Source: Oxytricha trifallax
Taxonomy: Eukaryota > Ciliophora > Spirotrichea > Sporadotrichida > Oxytrichidae
DNA length: 64,000 nucleotides
NCBI GenBank assembly: GCA_000711775.1
Contig: ARYC01000068.1
Location: forward strand, 22,743-86,742
Direction of reading: 5' to 3'
Shown: positions 22,701 through 34,299 of the stretch, in pieces
Numbering within the stretch: the stretch's first letter is position 1
Layout of the letters: every line of letters begins with the position of its first letter
Made by a program: the position numbers and the translations under genes
Notes under the pieces: model-generated
Databases searched by the model: none
What the model saw: the letters and a program-made list of their open reading frames with translations, nothing else
Told to the model about the DNA's origin: nothing

Positions 22701-24360
22701 AGCTTAGAATACTAATTACAAAAAAAACGTACAAAATTTCGAATTAATCTTTGAAAACTTTTTTTTGTTAATTGACGAAATATTTAATATGACCTGATGG
22801 TGTCGTTCCTCCCCACCTGCTCGTGGTGACGCTGCACGCTAGCCGTGAGTCTTTGGGTGCACTCCCCATGGTGCATCCTGAAGCAGTAAGCCTAGTGACT
22901 AAGAGGGAGAGGTCGCTCTGGCGACTAGACTCAGGAGTCTTGGGGTGCCAAGCCGGTCCAGCCGGACACCCATTCTACTACACTACTCGATCCAGACCCT
23001 AAGGGGGCCCTGAGCTTCCCCTCTCGCTTACTAGCGAGACGACGAGCCAAAACAACAACAAAAAAAATATGACCTGATCTCACCCCTAATTATTTATAGT
23101 TATATTTTAATTATAGTGCTCTGCACTTGCCTTATCTTAATCGCTTGGATTTTCATATTTCTAAAGCTTTTGTCTACCAACTACTTAAAACTCAATCTAT
23201 TGCTTAATTTCCTCTTGAGGCTGTTCTTACCCATTAAGTTTATAGTGAGTAATAGTGAGTTTGTTTAGTTCTTCTTACTTCACGAAATCCTTTAACAAAA
23301 GTTTGGCGTTGTTCAAATAAATAAATTAATTATAATTTAATTCAACATCTAGATGAAGTAAATTAAAAAAGCATAAAATTAAAGTCGCTGCTTGATAGAA
23401 TTTAAGCTTAGTTAATATGATTATTAAGTTTAATCTTTAAGTTTGTAATCAATTCAAGTTATTTATCTAGAAGTGGATTAATGTAATTAAGATAATCCCT
23501 AAAGTTTTCAGGATTTACTTTGTGTAATCTACCGCCATTATGAGATTAGTTCAATAATATTATATTAATTTATTTTTAAATAGACGGGGAATAATTAAAA
23601 GTATTATGCATTTAAATTGTTAATGCATGTATTTATTAAAGAAAAAATATTTAAATCAATACATTTTACAATATTTTGCTATTTGAAACATTACTAATGA
23701 TAAATAATTATAAATTAATGAAAATTCAAAAATCAAAATATAAAGCTAGAAATAATAAATAAAAAAACTAGATTTTTACTGAGAATTTTTATTTATACTT
23801 TCTGGAGGATTAATTATATCATAAAATTTCACACTTTAATTTAATTTTTTTAGTGAAAGAATTCCAAAATAATGAATTAGCGTTTCCTAAAATTAAAAAT
23901 AGGACTTTTTATTTTTATTTTTTATTGAGTGGTCAAGTTGAGAGCACACATAGCAAACTATCTAATCACATTAAGTGCAGTAGTACTCTGAATAATAATC
24001 CTTGTGCTTCTCACACACTAATATTTAAATTCTATTTTTAAAATTATAATCTGAGTACATCCAAGGATTTCAACTTGTTGATGATTTTCCTATTTTGCAT
24101 AGGCTTTTCACGTTTTTCTGTTTCATGTTCAGCATCAAAGCAACAAGCAAAGGTTCCATCTTGTTTCTAAGTTAGGTTGTTTTAGTAGCAGTCAAGGCAG
24201 ATTTCATCTCCACATTTGTAATAAAAATATTATTAGATTTTAATAATTATTCTTACTGATTAATTAACTTTAATTAATCACAATCAATCATGACTGGTAT
24301 ATGAGACGTCAAATTGTAGGGAGAGGAGCAATTGAGACAGTTTAATAAGGAACTTTCCAT
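19702..24360 (-). CDS. Gene B: RING-like/B-box/coiled-coil/TLDc protein
   Basis: The start is the ATG at 24360 (MESSLLNCLNCSSPYN); the stop is the TGA at 19702-19704. Blocks recognised include 23928-24025 (B-box: CEKHKDYYSEYYCTQCD), 23382-23550 (SHNGGRLHKVNPENFRDYL), 23112-23325 (LNNAKLLLKDFVKQEELNK), 20309-20382 (YKQFIELVNNELQKS), 20132-20286 and 19702-20032 (TLDc). The junction between the two TLDc blocks has the longest pointer I found, ACTTGTATAT (20023-20032 and 20132-20141). Joining B-box and next block at AGT gives LDHQSHNGG, which supplies the final H-x2-H zinc ligands. One IES (20383-23115) has grown to 2.7 kb by insertions. Confidence 0.85.
20413..21387. mobile_element. 975-bp palindromic fold-back element with TA duplication
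   Basis: Near-perfect inverted arms of about 450 bp: the left end AGGTAGAATTTTCGAATTCA is matched by its complement at 21368-21387. A short unlike centre lies around 20865-20940. TA flanks both ends (20411-20412, 21388-21389), as for Tc1/mariner-type insertions. There is no transposase frame; the small frames at 20674-20995 are fragments within the arms. Arm identity is much higher than for the other fold-backs here, suggesting a recent insertion or ongoing correction. Confidence 0.9.
22799..23065. mobile_element. GC-rich short retroposon with A-rich tail
   Basis: A 267-bp block that is far more GC-rich than anything near it. It begins GGTGTCGTTCCTCCCCACCT and ends with the A-rich tail CAAAACAACAACAAAAAAA. 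It is flanked by an exact 13-bp direct repeat AATATGACCTGAT (22786-22798 and 23066-23078). Target duplication plus A-rich 3' end is the hallmark of LINE-mobilised retroposition. It may be a SINE or the 3' end of a truncated LINE; I could not assign a tRNA, 5S or 7SL head. It lies in gene B IES 6. Confidence 0.85.
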
Positions 24361-24893
24361 TTTTAATGATATTATAGAGGAATACGAGACTTCAAACAAA
24401 AAATATTTGTTGCAATTATATAAATTATAAGTTAAGGCAAGATTTTCTTTTAATTCCTATTTAATAGCAAACATCGTAATTAATTTGATAACTTCCTAGA
24501 AAAATTGCTGAAATGCTAAGATAACTTGATTTTAAAATATTTTAATTATACAAATTTATTATTTAAAAAAATTATCTCGTAAACTATTTTAAATATTAAA
24601 GGAATACATTCGATTTAGTGAAATTAATTAAAATTTATAAAATTTAATTATAATATAATCGGAGTTATGAAATTGAAAGTGGGTCTAATCTCAAACATAA
24701 ATCTATTCTACGATAGACCCCGAAATCCCAGCTGGAATTACTATTGGCAATATTACTGAATCACATATGAAGCTAGATATTGAAATTTTTAGCTAGCTTC
24801 CTAAAAACACTTTTTGTCTCTCTAATGATGACAAATAAATCATTGTAGCAATGAAGACCACAGTTTACTATTAATTTGCTACAAAGTGATTAT
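24361..24893. other. Spacer upstream of gene B
   Basis: An AT-rich upstream region, similar to 14026-14560 upstream of gene A (for example TTTGTTGCAATTATA, CTACGATAGACCC / CTACAATAGATCC). These similarities may mark conserved 5' sequence. No coding block is seen. Confidence 0.4.
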
Positions 24894-25465
24894 TACATTG
24901 AGTAAAAATAGAAGAAAAATCAAAATTTAAATGAATTATTAAGATTAACTTACACCATTTTAAAATTAATTTCTAAAATTTTAATTAAACACTACTCTTT
25001 CTCGAAATCGATAAAATTTCAAGATGAAGTAGTTTAAAATATAATTAAAAATTTAATCAGGTATAATGGGCGGCCTAAAATTAGAATTCCCTTTTTAAAG
25101 TAATTTAAATTTATTATTATAATTAATATTACTTATCAAATGTCACATTTAATTATTTGATTATTCCCCAAATATTTAAAAATAAACTAAATCAATTATC
25201 TTATAATATATTATTTATTACTAGATTAAAATGCATAATAATATAAATTTAAATTTTCTTAAAATTGAATTGTAGTTTTAGGAAGCCCATTCTACCTGAT
25301 TTAGTTTTAATTATATTTTAAACTACTCTATCTCGAAATTTTATCAATTTCAAGATAGAGTAGTGTTTAATTAGAATTTTAGAAATTAATATTAAAATGT
25401 TATAAGTAAATTCTTAATTATTTATTTAATTTTGGATTTTTCTTCTATTTTTTAATCATTATCAG
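24894..25465. mobile_element. Fold-back element FB2, copy 2
   Basis: Ends ATTGAGTAAAAATAGAAGAA and its complement, with the inner family word AACACTACTCT..TCTCGAAAT on both arms and CAGGTATAATGGGC / GCCCATTCTACCTG near the centre. It is the same family as 3203-3735. No coding content. Confidence 0.75.
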
Positions 25466-25919
25466 TGTTTGAGATATATTTCTAGAGACATAATTTAAGA
25501 TAACCAATAGTTAATTATTTTTTTAAAAATTAATCTTCTCAAATAAAATAAATATAGAATTATATTTTTCAAAAATAACATTAAAAATATATACTATTAT
25601 GGAATATTAATATATGAGAATAGAAATATAAATAGATTTAAGATGTATTTCACATTAATTTATATATTTATTATATATCCAAAAGTATGTTTCACAATAT
25701 CTTATAAGTGTTAACCATAACTTCCTTATTAATATATCAATCTTTAGCATTTGATAGAAATTCTATCATTAATGAAATAATCAAACCTAATTAATAATAG
25801 AGAACGAATACTGAATCTTCATTTAATAGAGAAATCTTCAAGTCTTTAAATGATGAATAGAATGTTAAGGTATTTATATATCAAATTAGTCTTAAACTTT
25901 AAATTTTAAATGAAGTTGA
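25466..25919. other. Spacer, duplicated unit
   Basis: It parallels 5520-5930 and 16480-16780 (TATTTTTCAAAAATAACAT, TATGTTTCACAATATCTTATA). No coding block. Confidence 0.4.
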
Positions 25920-27320
25920 ATCAATCTAAGCCAATGTTTCTTTAAGCTCGTGGTCTATAAATAGAACTCGTTAAACCTATGGACTTAATAATAAATCAAT
26001 GGAAAATGATTTATTGCAAGAAAAATTAAGAGGGTCGATGAGAAACTTAAGTAACAATAATACCAGGGATGATGGTCCTCATATTGATGCCTTTGTAGGA
26101 GTATTTATAATTCCTTATGCTGCGCTTATTATCATATAGTATTTTATAATAATATTCATTAAATGTGCCATTTAATGCAAATAATTTATTTTTTAATATA
26201 ATTATCTTGCTAGTTTGCTTTTAGAACATTTTTAATTATATAAATGAGAAGTTCAAATTTAAATTATTATTTATTTGAAATTATAATTAAAAAGTATGTT
26301 ATACTAAATAATCAATGATTTTTTATTTTTAATTAACTATTTTTATTGATGATCAAAATAGTGTAAATTTTATTAATTTGCAAATTACTATGCAAATACA
26401 AATATAGAGAAGGCAAAGCCAAAAGGGTTTGCAAAAAGAGAAAAGATAATATTTGCAAAGCCTTTGTTCCAAGACATAGGAAACCAACTTCATTATTAAA
26501 TTAGGCGAAGATTAATGGACAAGTAGGAGAGCCCAACTTCGAAATTATGGAATAAGCTTGAAAAATATTTATTAAATGTTTTGGAAAATTATTAATCTTT
26601 ATAAATATTTCTAAGCTGTAATCATGAACCAAGCTTTGCAATAAAATTAAATCTTAATGATGTCTTAGTAGATTACTAAAAGTAATTAAATCATGCCACA
26701 ACCCAATGCATTTTATAGTGATCAATATCAAGCAAATATGTTTGTATTTTATAATATAAGTTTTGATTTTTTTAATTTGTTAATTATTATGCTATAGTAA
26801 TAAAGACATGACAATGATATGATTACTCAAAATGAAATATATTCTAGCTTACCTGATCTCAACAGTCATATATCTTCTCCCTCTCGTAATCCCTTGAATC
26901 ATATAGAGCAACCATAAAAAAAGTTAAATCTGAATTCCTAATGCGATGGTTTCAATAGCAGTACTATAAGTTTACTTTCAAATCAAACTGCTAATACATA
27001 AGTTGCAAACAATTTGGATCAAAATTAACTAGAATTGAATTCATCTACGAGGGACCAGTAGCTTGAGTAGCACGAGTTTATAAACACTTAAGACACTCAT
27101 TTTGTTCCTTAAACCTTATATTAAAATGCAAATGAGACAATGTACTCGCAGAATAACTTAAATCAGTTTATTTAATTTTATTTTTAATTAAAAATCTATA
27201 GTAGTCCAATCCTGCATTTATACATTCACCGTAATAATAAACTCCATGAAGATCATAAAAACGGCCTACCTTCATCCTTAAGATAAAGCAAATTGAGTTA
27301 AAATAAATATTATATTAAAA
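25920..27320 (+). CDS. Q3: membrane/Cys-motif/Q-N-rich protein, best plus-strand copy
   Basis: Family not recognised. Block 1 (about 25940-26150) reads SLSSWSINRTRQTYGLNN, then MRNLSNNNTRDDGPHI and a hydrophobic stretch VGVFIIPYAALII, likely one membrane span. Block 2 (about 26390-26570) carries LLCKYKYREGKAKRVCKK and DNICKAFVPRHRKP, a basic motif with three cysteines. A long frame without TGA then starts near 26624 (MNQALQQNQILMM) and runs to about 27320. It is rich in Gln and Asn encoded by TAA/TAG, CAA and AAT, and includes LPDLNSHISSPSRNPL. The C-terminus is not fixed. The gaps between blocks are presumably IESs. The motif could bind nucleic acid or zinc, but that is speculation. Confidence 0.6.
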
Positions 27321-27738
27321 TAAATCTATAATATGTCTTTATTTTAAAAACTCCTAATAATCACTAATTAAAAAAATATTATTTGTAATTATTACTACTT
27401 ATGATTAAATTAAGTTTTATTAAGCAATTGAAATTTTATAAATTTTAACAAATTTAAAAATTTGTAATTTTATAATTCATTCTCGTTATTTAAATATTAA
27501 ATAACAAATATTAAACCATGCTTCTTATTAAATTAAAAAGTCTAAAATTCTATAATGATCTATTTTTATTTGAAGGTCTAATTGAAAATATTTGTTATAC
27601 TTAACCTTAAGAATAATGAAATGAATATGAAAAGTTATATCTAATTTCAATTAAATTTTAATTAATTTTATAATACATTAAAAAGTTTAATGTTTAAAAA
27701 ACCCCAAAACTTATTATTTCATTCAAGTATTTATAATA
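27321..27738. other. AT-rich spacer
   Basis: Nothing coding recognised. The Q3 frame may extend somewhat into its start. Confidence 0.35.
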
Positions 27739-28142
27739 TTGTAGGAATACATTGAAAATTGGGAAATTAAATACATTTAAATTAATTATTTATTAAATTA
27801 TTGGCAGTTAAAGTCGGCCAATTTAAACGATCTAGGGCTCATTCGATAGAGAATTTAAAATTAGATGGACTTTATTATTGGCTATACTATTTTATCGCAT
27901 CCCTAGAGCGAGATAACTCGACTTTAAATTTAATGAATTTAGATGATATTAATTAAAGTCGAAATATCTCACTCCCTCGATGAGATAAAATAGTACCGCC
28001 AGCAATAAAGTCCAGCTAATTTTGAATTCTTTATTGAATGAGCCTAAGATCGTTTAAATTGGCCGACTTTAACTGCCACAAATTTTAATTAATTATTAAT
28101 TTTATTATAAATAATTTATCAATTTTGAATTTATTCCAACAA
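27739..28142. mobile_element. Fold-back MITE family FB1, copy 2
   Basis: A 404-bp palindrome, ends TTGTAGGAATACATT and AAT..TTATTCCAACAA, flanked by TA on both sides. The inner arms carry GGCAGTTAAAGTCGGCCAAT and its complement ATTGGCCGACTTTAACTGCC; the centre has CGAGATAACTCGACTTTAA. No coding content. Confidence 0.85.
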
Positions 28143-28603
28143 TATTATAAATAAAATTAAATAGATCGCCAAAAAATGCTAGTTAAATCAATCTACTAAT
28201 AATAATATTTTGTTTAAGATAGCTATTTATAATGTAAAAATCATTATAAAATATATTTAAAAATTTATCATTTATTATTTTTTTTATTTTGATGGGTGTT
28301 TAAAAGTACCCTCTTTAAGAAAACTATTCCTACACTTATTAATAAAAATATTAAAATATTTTTATCTTAATTCTTAAATAGATAGGCATCTTAGCCTAAT
28401 AAAACCTATGATATAATTAAACAATTACTAATTAAAGAATGTTAAACAATATCTATTACATTTTATTCACAAATTGTTATTTATAATATTATTCCATTTT
28501 TAACAGAGAGACAAAGAGTAATAAAAATTGCTAAATCAAATAAATTATTAATACTCAATAGAATTACTATGAAAAGAGTTATTAATAAATGTAAATTAAA
28601 TAT
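28143..28603. other. AT-rich spacer 3' of gene C
   Basis: No coding block recognised. Confidence 0.35.
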
Positions 28604-31600
28604 TCAATTGATTTTAACTGAGTATACTTCAATTTCCAAAACTTTAAATTTATACTCACCAGCGAGATACTTATTGTTAAGTGGTAAATTATAGCTATAG
28701 CCGTAGCAGGAATAACTATTCTTATTTATGTTGCAGTTATCACTCAATTGTAAATCATGACCACCCCCGAATGCAACCAAAGAGTTTGGATGATGGAAAA
28801 CTGCTTTTATAAAGTGCTTCTAAATTGGATGAAGGGACTTTTTATTCAATTAAAAGAGAAAAGCTTGTCTATCTTCTTTCCAATCAACTTTTGAATTCCA
28901 CGAAACGCTTTAAATTTTCTTTAATTAATTGTTATTAAAGTAAGATTTATTAATTAAGAAAATTATAAAGATGTAAATTTGGACCCTTTAATGATTAAAA
29001 TAAAAATAATTTAAAGAAATATAATTTACTTGTATAGCCTCCAAATGTTTGTCCAAACTCGCTTAGGACAAAAGTAATAGTGGGTCCCTGATTATCACAT
29101 AGTTAATGAAACTTGGAAGCTGAATAACCGTCTCTTGATCCTTAATACAAAAGCTTAAAGCTTGCTTTGTCCCAATCTTTCATATAATAAAAAATTCCTA
29201 TGTATTGTAAAATTCATGTAAGCACCTATTGTACAGGACTTCAACTTTACTAATTCACAATTTACCAATTGAACGAATTACTAATATTATAAACATGTAA
29301 CGAGATTATTAAATTATATTATTTACCAATAATATTTGTCAATAAGGCTCTACATTTATCTAGTCCTTGTCTTAGGGGTTATTATCGATTTAAATCATTT
29401 ATCTATCACTTCCTTTAAACTCGTTTGATTGCTTATTTTCTTCTTAAGGCTACCCGTGAAGTTTATAGTAAGATATAGATAGCTTAATCAAATCTTCTTA
29501 TCTGACGAAATCTTTTAGCAGCAATTTAGTGTTGTTTAAAATATTAAATTAATTTAATAGTTTAAATAGTATTTTTGTTCAGCATTGAGATGAAGTCAAT
29601 TTATAGATTAAATTTAATTATAATTAAAATCACTACTAGACAGGATTTAAGACTGGTTGAGGTTACTATTGAGTTTTGACTTTATATTAGTGATCATTTC
29701 TAGTTATTTGTCTAAGAGAGGGTTGATAAAAGTGAGATATTCCTTAAAGTTTTCGGGGTTTACTTTATGTAACGTACCACCATTGTGTGTTTAGTTCAAT
29801 AATTTAAATAATAATAATAATAATAATAATATGATCACAATGAGTTCTCTGGGGACCCCCGATCAAAATTGGTTTTTAGTGCAAATAAGGGACAAGCCCT
29901 TTAGTTAATTGGAGATTCTCTCCTGTATACTAAGTTTTCATCTTCTTCTGTTGTTTCTTCTCTTTCCTCCTCTTCCTTTTCCTTTGGTTCTTCTTTGATT
30001 ATTTCTTCTCTTGCCTCCTCTTCTGGGCTTAGAGTGGAGGATTTAGATTGTTTCTCCTTATTCCTTGATTTAAATTATGAGTAGAAAGTGTTTGACATTG
30101 ATTTAGAATTTTAATTCCTTGGATGCTATGAAATCTTTGCATCTTGTGGTGATGAGTTATATAAAATCGCTCTTCATAAAATATGTGTCTTTTTAGAGAC
30201 ATTTGATGTAGATTTCTACCTTGTTTAGGTGTTGGTGATAGTCTGTTGAGACTGAAAGGCAGCTGAGTTCATTAGCAGTGATGTTTTTCATGAGAATTAC
30301 TGTTAAAAGTCTGAAAAATTGGATTGAAATAGGTTTTTTGTAGTGTATTGAGCCTGTTTTTTCTTTTATCTCAGTGCCTAATAAAGCGTCATCCATGTTA
30401 AACCATGATAGTAAGACTACCTTGGAAAGCTTATGTAGCATGGCGTTGATGACATTTGAGAACTCTTTGATTTTATCAAAGAGAGATGTGTTGATAGTAT
30501 TGAGCCAAATTGAGACGAAGGATTCTCTTGTGTCGAATCTCTCTATCAGTTGTGCTTAAGTGATAGTCTGCATATCTTTATAGTTATTAGTTTAATAATT
30601 ATAATCCTGGTCTTATTTTTTATTATTTAATACTAAATTTTAAGGTTCAACTTTTAATTGTTAATTTGGTATTTAGTACTATCTTTTCCCGATGACGTAT
30701 TTAACGTTTGTATTTTCGCAAATTTTGCGGACGTGATTCCTGAACACCTCTGAGTGTTCGGATTAACTGTCTATGTAGTAGGTATGCTGACTAGAACTTT
30801 CCTCCATGGAGGCTTCTTAGTCGTAGGCATCGTATTTTTGTTTATCTTCCTCTGAGCTCCATTCATCTCCGTTTTCGGAGTAAAGCACCTTTTTGTTATC
30901 AAGTTTAGGTTTCTATTGAAGTCATTGAGGATGTTTTTATATTCTCGGTACTTTTTTTCGAAGTCTTCGAGCTCTTTTTGGTATTAACTATCTCTGATCA
31001 CATAGTGATCAGATAGAGCGACTTCTTGTGGTGGGGAAGCTGGTTTTTCCATTTCAGGAGCTTAGTTTAAGGTCTGATAAATCTGTTGTTTATAGCTGCT
31101 AGTCTCAACATCTGGATAAGTTGTTGAGTCCAGAGTTGAACTTAGTCATCCTTGTTTTCTTAGTCGTATTGGAGCTTAGTAAGGTGTATTTAAAATTGGT
31201 TAAGTATATTTAGCCTTTCCTTATGAGCTTTCTAGCGATGAAGGTTAGGATTTCTAGCATGTGTAGTCCCCACTGTTCTCTGTTGTTATTTATGATATCA
31301 ATTGTGTATTATGCTAGGTGATGTGTTTGGTTATTTTCTACATCTCCCTATATGATATCTCTTTGTGTTTTGCTCAGTATACACATTCTGTGTATCTTAT
31401 TTAATAAATTTTTGCACTTAATTAATAATTTAAATAATTGAAATGTTATATAATTTTATAATTGAAAATTAAAATGAATCCTTTTTTAATTAAAAGTTTC
31501 TAAACAAATAAAATGTGAATTTTAAATAATAAAATCTATTATTATAATTTAATTTTGTCAATTTTAATTATCTTTATAATTTTATAAATAAAATCAGAAA

Positions 31601-32550
31601 TGGAATCTTTCAAAAATTTGATGAATTTATATTCTCAATTTGCTTAATCCAGCATGTTTAATTAATATCATATTAAATATATTGATACTGAAATTTAAAT
31701 GCATTTATTCTTATATTTATTGAGTGGTCTAGCTGAGAGCATAAATAGCAGACAATTTTATCACATTAACCACAATAATACTCTGAGTAGTATTCCTTAT
31801 GCTTCTCACACACTAATCTGAATTATATTTTTTAAAAATATACATCTATAGCAAATTTAAAATACTAATCTAAGTACATCCATAGATTTGAGCTTGTTGA
31901 TGATCTTTCTACTCTGTACAGGCTTCACTCTTTTCTCGATTTCATGTTCAATGTCAAAACAGCATGCATAGGTTCCATCTAATTAAATTATTTGGTAATT
32001 AATACGGAGAATTAACATGTTAAAGGCAAATATTCCTACTGGATTGAATTCCTATCTCTAGAATTTATTTCAATAGAAAGATTAACTAACTAAAGGGAAA
32101 TAATACTAAAAGTTAATCTTCTCAAACTCTAAACTTTCATTCGTCCAAGCAATTAATCATGTGGTTCCTTATTGAGGACATGATCATTAAGAACCTTTGT
32201 ATACTTCTTTTAACAAGTATAGACTCAAAAGAATCCTATCGAGTAATCCAATTGCTTTTACCAATAAAATATATCCAGTGAACCCACGAATTAGAATACC
32301 CCAACCCATTAGACTAAGTTAGTCAACAAACCTTATGAACTTTAGGTTAGAAATAAGGTTTCATCTTATTTTTAAACTAATTTATTTTAATAGCAGTCAA
32401 GGCAGATCTCATCTCCACAATATATTATATATCAATACATTCTTAATTATTTATTAATATTATTCAATCACAATCAAGTATGACTGGAATATGTGAAGTC
32501 AGATTATATGAGCTTGAACAATTCAGACAGTAAAATAATGAACTTTCCAT
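28604..32550 (-). CDS. Gene C: RING-like/B-box/coiled-coil/TLDc protein with extra IES
   Basis: The start is the ATG at 32550 (MESSLFYCLNCSSSYN); the stop is the TGA at 28604-28606. Blocks: about 32465-32550, 32362-32420 plus 31870-31980 (RING second half, split by an additional IES), 31723-31815 (B-box), about 29625-29795, 29330-29535 (coiled coil), 29213-29290, 29030-29180 and 28604-28905 (TLDc). The B-box/RING-2 junction shows an 8-bp pointer, ACTAATCT. The TLDc junction pointer is only CTT. The IES after the B-box block (29796-31725) holds a LINE-like insertion. The TLDc half has KDW, GGYTS and SVSW-type motifs as in the other copies. I did not fully check every block for frame. Confidence 0.8.
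29813..31423 (-). mobile_element. LINE-like retroposon with 15-bp target duplication
   Basis: A 1.6-kb insert, less AT-rich than its surroundings, flanked by an exact 15-bp repeat AATAATTTAAATAAT (29798-29812 and 31424-31438). Read on the minus strand it ends in an (ATT)n tract (29813-29832), like the simple-repeat 3' tails of some LINEs. It encodes protein on the minus strand (see the next entry). No reverse-transcriptase or endonuclease motif was seen, so it may be a 5'-truncated or non-autonomous element, or a reverse-transcribed gene copy. The (ATT)n tract adjoins an AT-rich target, so the exact 3' boundary is ambiguous. Confidence 0.75.
29850..31395 (-). pseudogene. Unrecognised protein encoded by the retroposon
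   Basis: Minus-strand coding in three stretches separated by frame changes. The first, from about 31390, has RDIIQGDVENNQTHHLAQYT and EQWGLHMLEILTFIARKLI. The middle has QEVALSDHYVIRDSQYQKEL, EKKYREYKNILNDFN, then SENGDEWSSEEDKQKYDAYD. The last (about 30560-29850) has AQLIERFDTRESFVSIWLN and ends in a Glu-rich tail (EEEAREEIIKEEPKEKEEEE) and TGA near 29836. Codons are well balanced and it is likely a real protein, possibly the ORF1-type product of a LINE. I do not recognise the family. Confidence 0.5.
31981..32366. other. Gene C-specific IES inside the RING-2 block
   Basis: 386 bp bounded by CATCT on both sides (31976-31980, 32362-32366). Removing it with one CATCT restores the sequence seen uninterrupted in the other genes, encoding DCYQNKLVQKQDGT. 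Genes 0, A, B, D, E and F have no insertion here, so this IES was gained in gene C. No inverted-repeat ends were recognised. Confidence 0.75.
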
Positions 32551-33679
32551 TTTGATTAGAAATAAAGGTTTTAAATAAAGATATATTATATTTGATTCTA
32601 TTTAATTAGTTATAAGGTGAATCTACTTTTAGCTACAATATAAATCTTAAATGTCATTTCTTAAGATTAAAATCTTCTTTTATTCTGAGATATAGTATTC
32701 ATTTAGAATTTAATAAAGAATTCAAGAAATCTGAAATAAATAATATTTCACTTTATAAATTAGTAATTAATTTTATATTTATTTTGGTTTAATTATTTGT
32801 ATTCCCTATTTTAAATATATAATTTACTTCATTCTATCTTGGTAAACACGAATACCAGAACAAAATATTATTAATTATAGATAAAAAGGGGGTTTAATAT
32901 TTAATCTTTTCTGACAATATTATGTGCAATTAAAAAATATATTCGATAAATAAATGAAAAATAAGATTTTTAAAAAAAAAGAATGAGTATAAATATCGAT
33001 TTATTAATATATATTGGAGTTCAACTACTAAATACTACTTTATAAAAATATTAAATGCCTTAGAAATTTTATGAAGAATATATTTAATTTTTAGCAAAAT
33101 CTGATCAGGCATTTCCGTTTAGTAGTGATATCTATCTAAAGTAAATCAAAACGATTTTTATATTCTTGTGAAGAAATATTTTAGACAATTTTCATTGTTC
33201 ATTTTAATACTTATGATATTTTTTAATAAAAATAAATGATTAAAGTTTAACATATTATTATTAATTTGTTTATTTTTTTATGATAGCTGAAAGATTTATT
33301 CAATAATATAATCTGCTTATTTTCGCATTAACTTTAATATTAGGTTTTAATTGTAATATTTCAAGTGAGCTCTCTACTAATAAAAATGTTTTAGCTGTAA
33401 AGACTAAATACAATTTATTAATAATTTTGCTTTGTCGTAGTATTTACAAATGATTCTATATTTAAGTTGTTTTGGTAAATTTATAGGACTAGCAAATTAT
33501 ACTCACTAGAATTAATAATATTTTAATCATAAACTAATTATTAAACATTAATAAAGTATTAGTTAATTGTAAGTGCTTGATAAATTAAAAACTTAATAAA
33601 TTTAATGAGGAGGTTTCTGGGGTGGGTTATGGGGATAATTAGCTTATATTGATTAAAAATATTATTTTTTCCAATTATT
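32551..33679. other. AT-rich spacer upstream of gene C
   Basis: Long AT-rich stretch without recognisable coding blocks. Confidence 0.35.
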
Positions 33680-34086
33680 TTAGGTATACATTTGAATTTG
33701 TAAAATTAAAATAAAATTAAATAATTATTCATTAAATTATTGGCTAATAACTTTCTAGAAACCTCGACAATATAGTACTTTTTCTAAAGAGAATTTAAAT
33801 TAGCAATACTTTACAATTGACAGTAGTACCCCTTTATTGTATCCTTGAAGCGAGATTGTTTGATATTAATTTGAGGTTATAATTAAATGGATTTAGTGGG
33901 ATCAAATTAAAGTCGAGTTATCTAGCTCAAGAAATGTTTTAAAAAATAGTAAAGCCAATCTAATTTTGAATTGTCTAACAAATGAACCCAAATCATTTAA
34001 TTTCGGTCATCTTTACAGCAACTATTTAGATTCATTTAATAAATTTAATTTGATATAATTTCCCAGTTTTGAATGTATTCTTACAT
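33680..34086. mobile_element. Fold-back MITE family FB1, copy 3 (diverged)
   Basis: Ends TAGGTATACATTTGAATTTG and TTTTGAATGTATTCTTACA, internal words TATTGGCTAATAA and TTATTGTATCCTTGAAGCGAGAT. The same layout as the other FB1 copies with more mismatches. Confidence 0.65.
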
Positions 34087-34299
34087 AATTAAAAATCAAA
34101 AAAATGTTGGATAAAAATATAGATAAATAAAACATAAAAATATTTCAAAATATTATTTTTAAAAACTTACTAAGTGTTTTCAATTAGTTTAAATTAAATT
34201 ATATTTCATATATTATTATTAGGGGGTGATGAAAGTCCTTATTTCGAATTATGATGAAAATAATATTAAGATTGAAATAGAGCTGGGTTTTGCTCTTAT

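Larger units (their letters stand above)
20383..23115. other. Gene B IES 6, enlarged by two insertions
   Basis: It is bounded by TATA pointer copies (20379-20382, 23112-23115); using one copy restores AEHYKQFIELV in frame. It contains the palindromic element at 20413-21387 and the GC-rich retroposon at 22799-23065. The remaining sequence parallels gene A IES 6. Confidence 0.7.
29796..31725. other. Gene C IES 3, enlarged by a retroposon
   Basis: Bounded by AGT pointer copies (29793-29795 and 31723-31725), the same position as IES 3 of the other genes. Nearly all of it is the LINE-like element 29813-31423. Confidence 0.65.

Noticed and set aside
23853..24041. 62-codon plus-strand frame
   Set aside because: Overlaps the B-box block of gene B on the other strand.
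27010..27300. Possible minus-strand Cys-rich receptor-like gene (GECINAGLDYYRF, ECLKCLQTR)
   Set aside because: The plus strand is fully open through the same bases in the Q/N-rich frame of Q3, and the minus frame does not continue or recur in paralogues.
30374..30559. 61-codon plus-strand frame
   Set aside because: Antisense to the minus-strand coding of the retroposon, which is longer and better composed.
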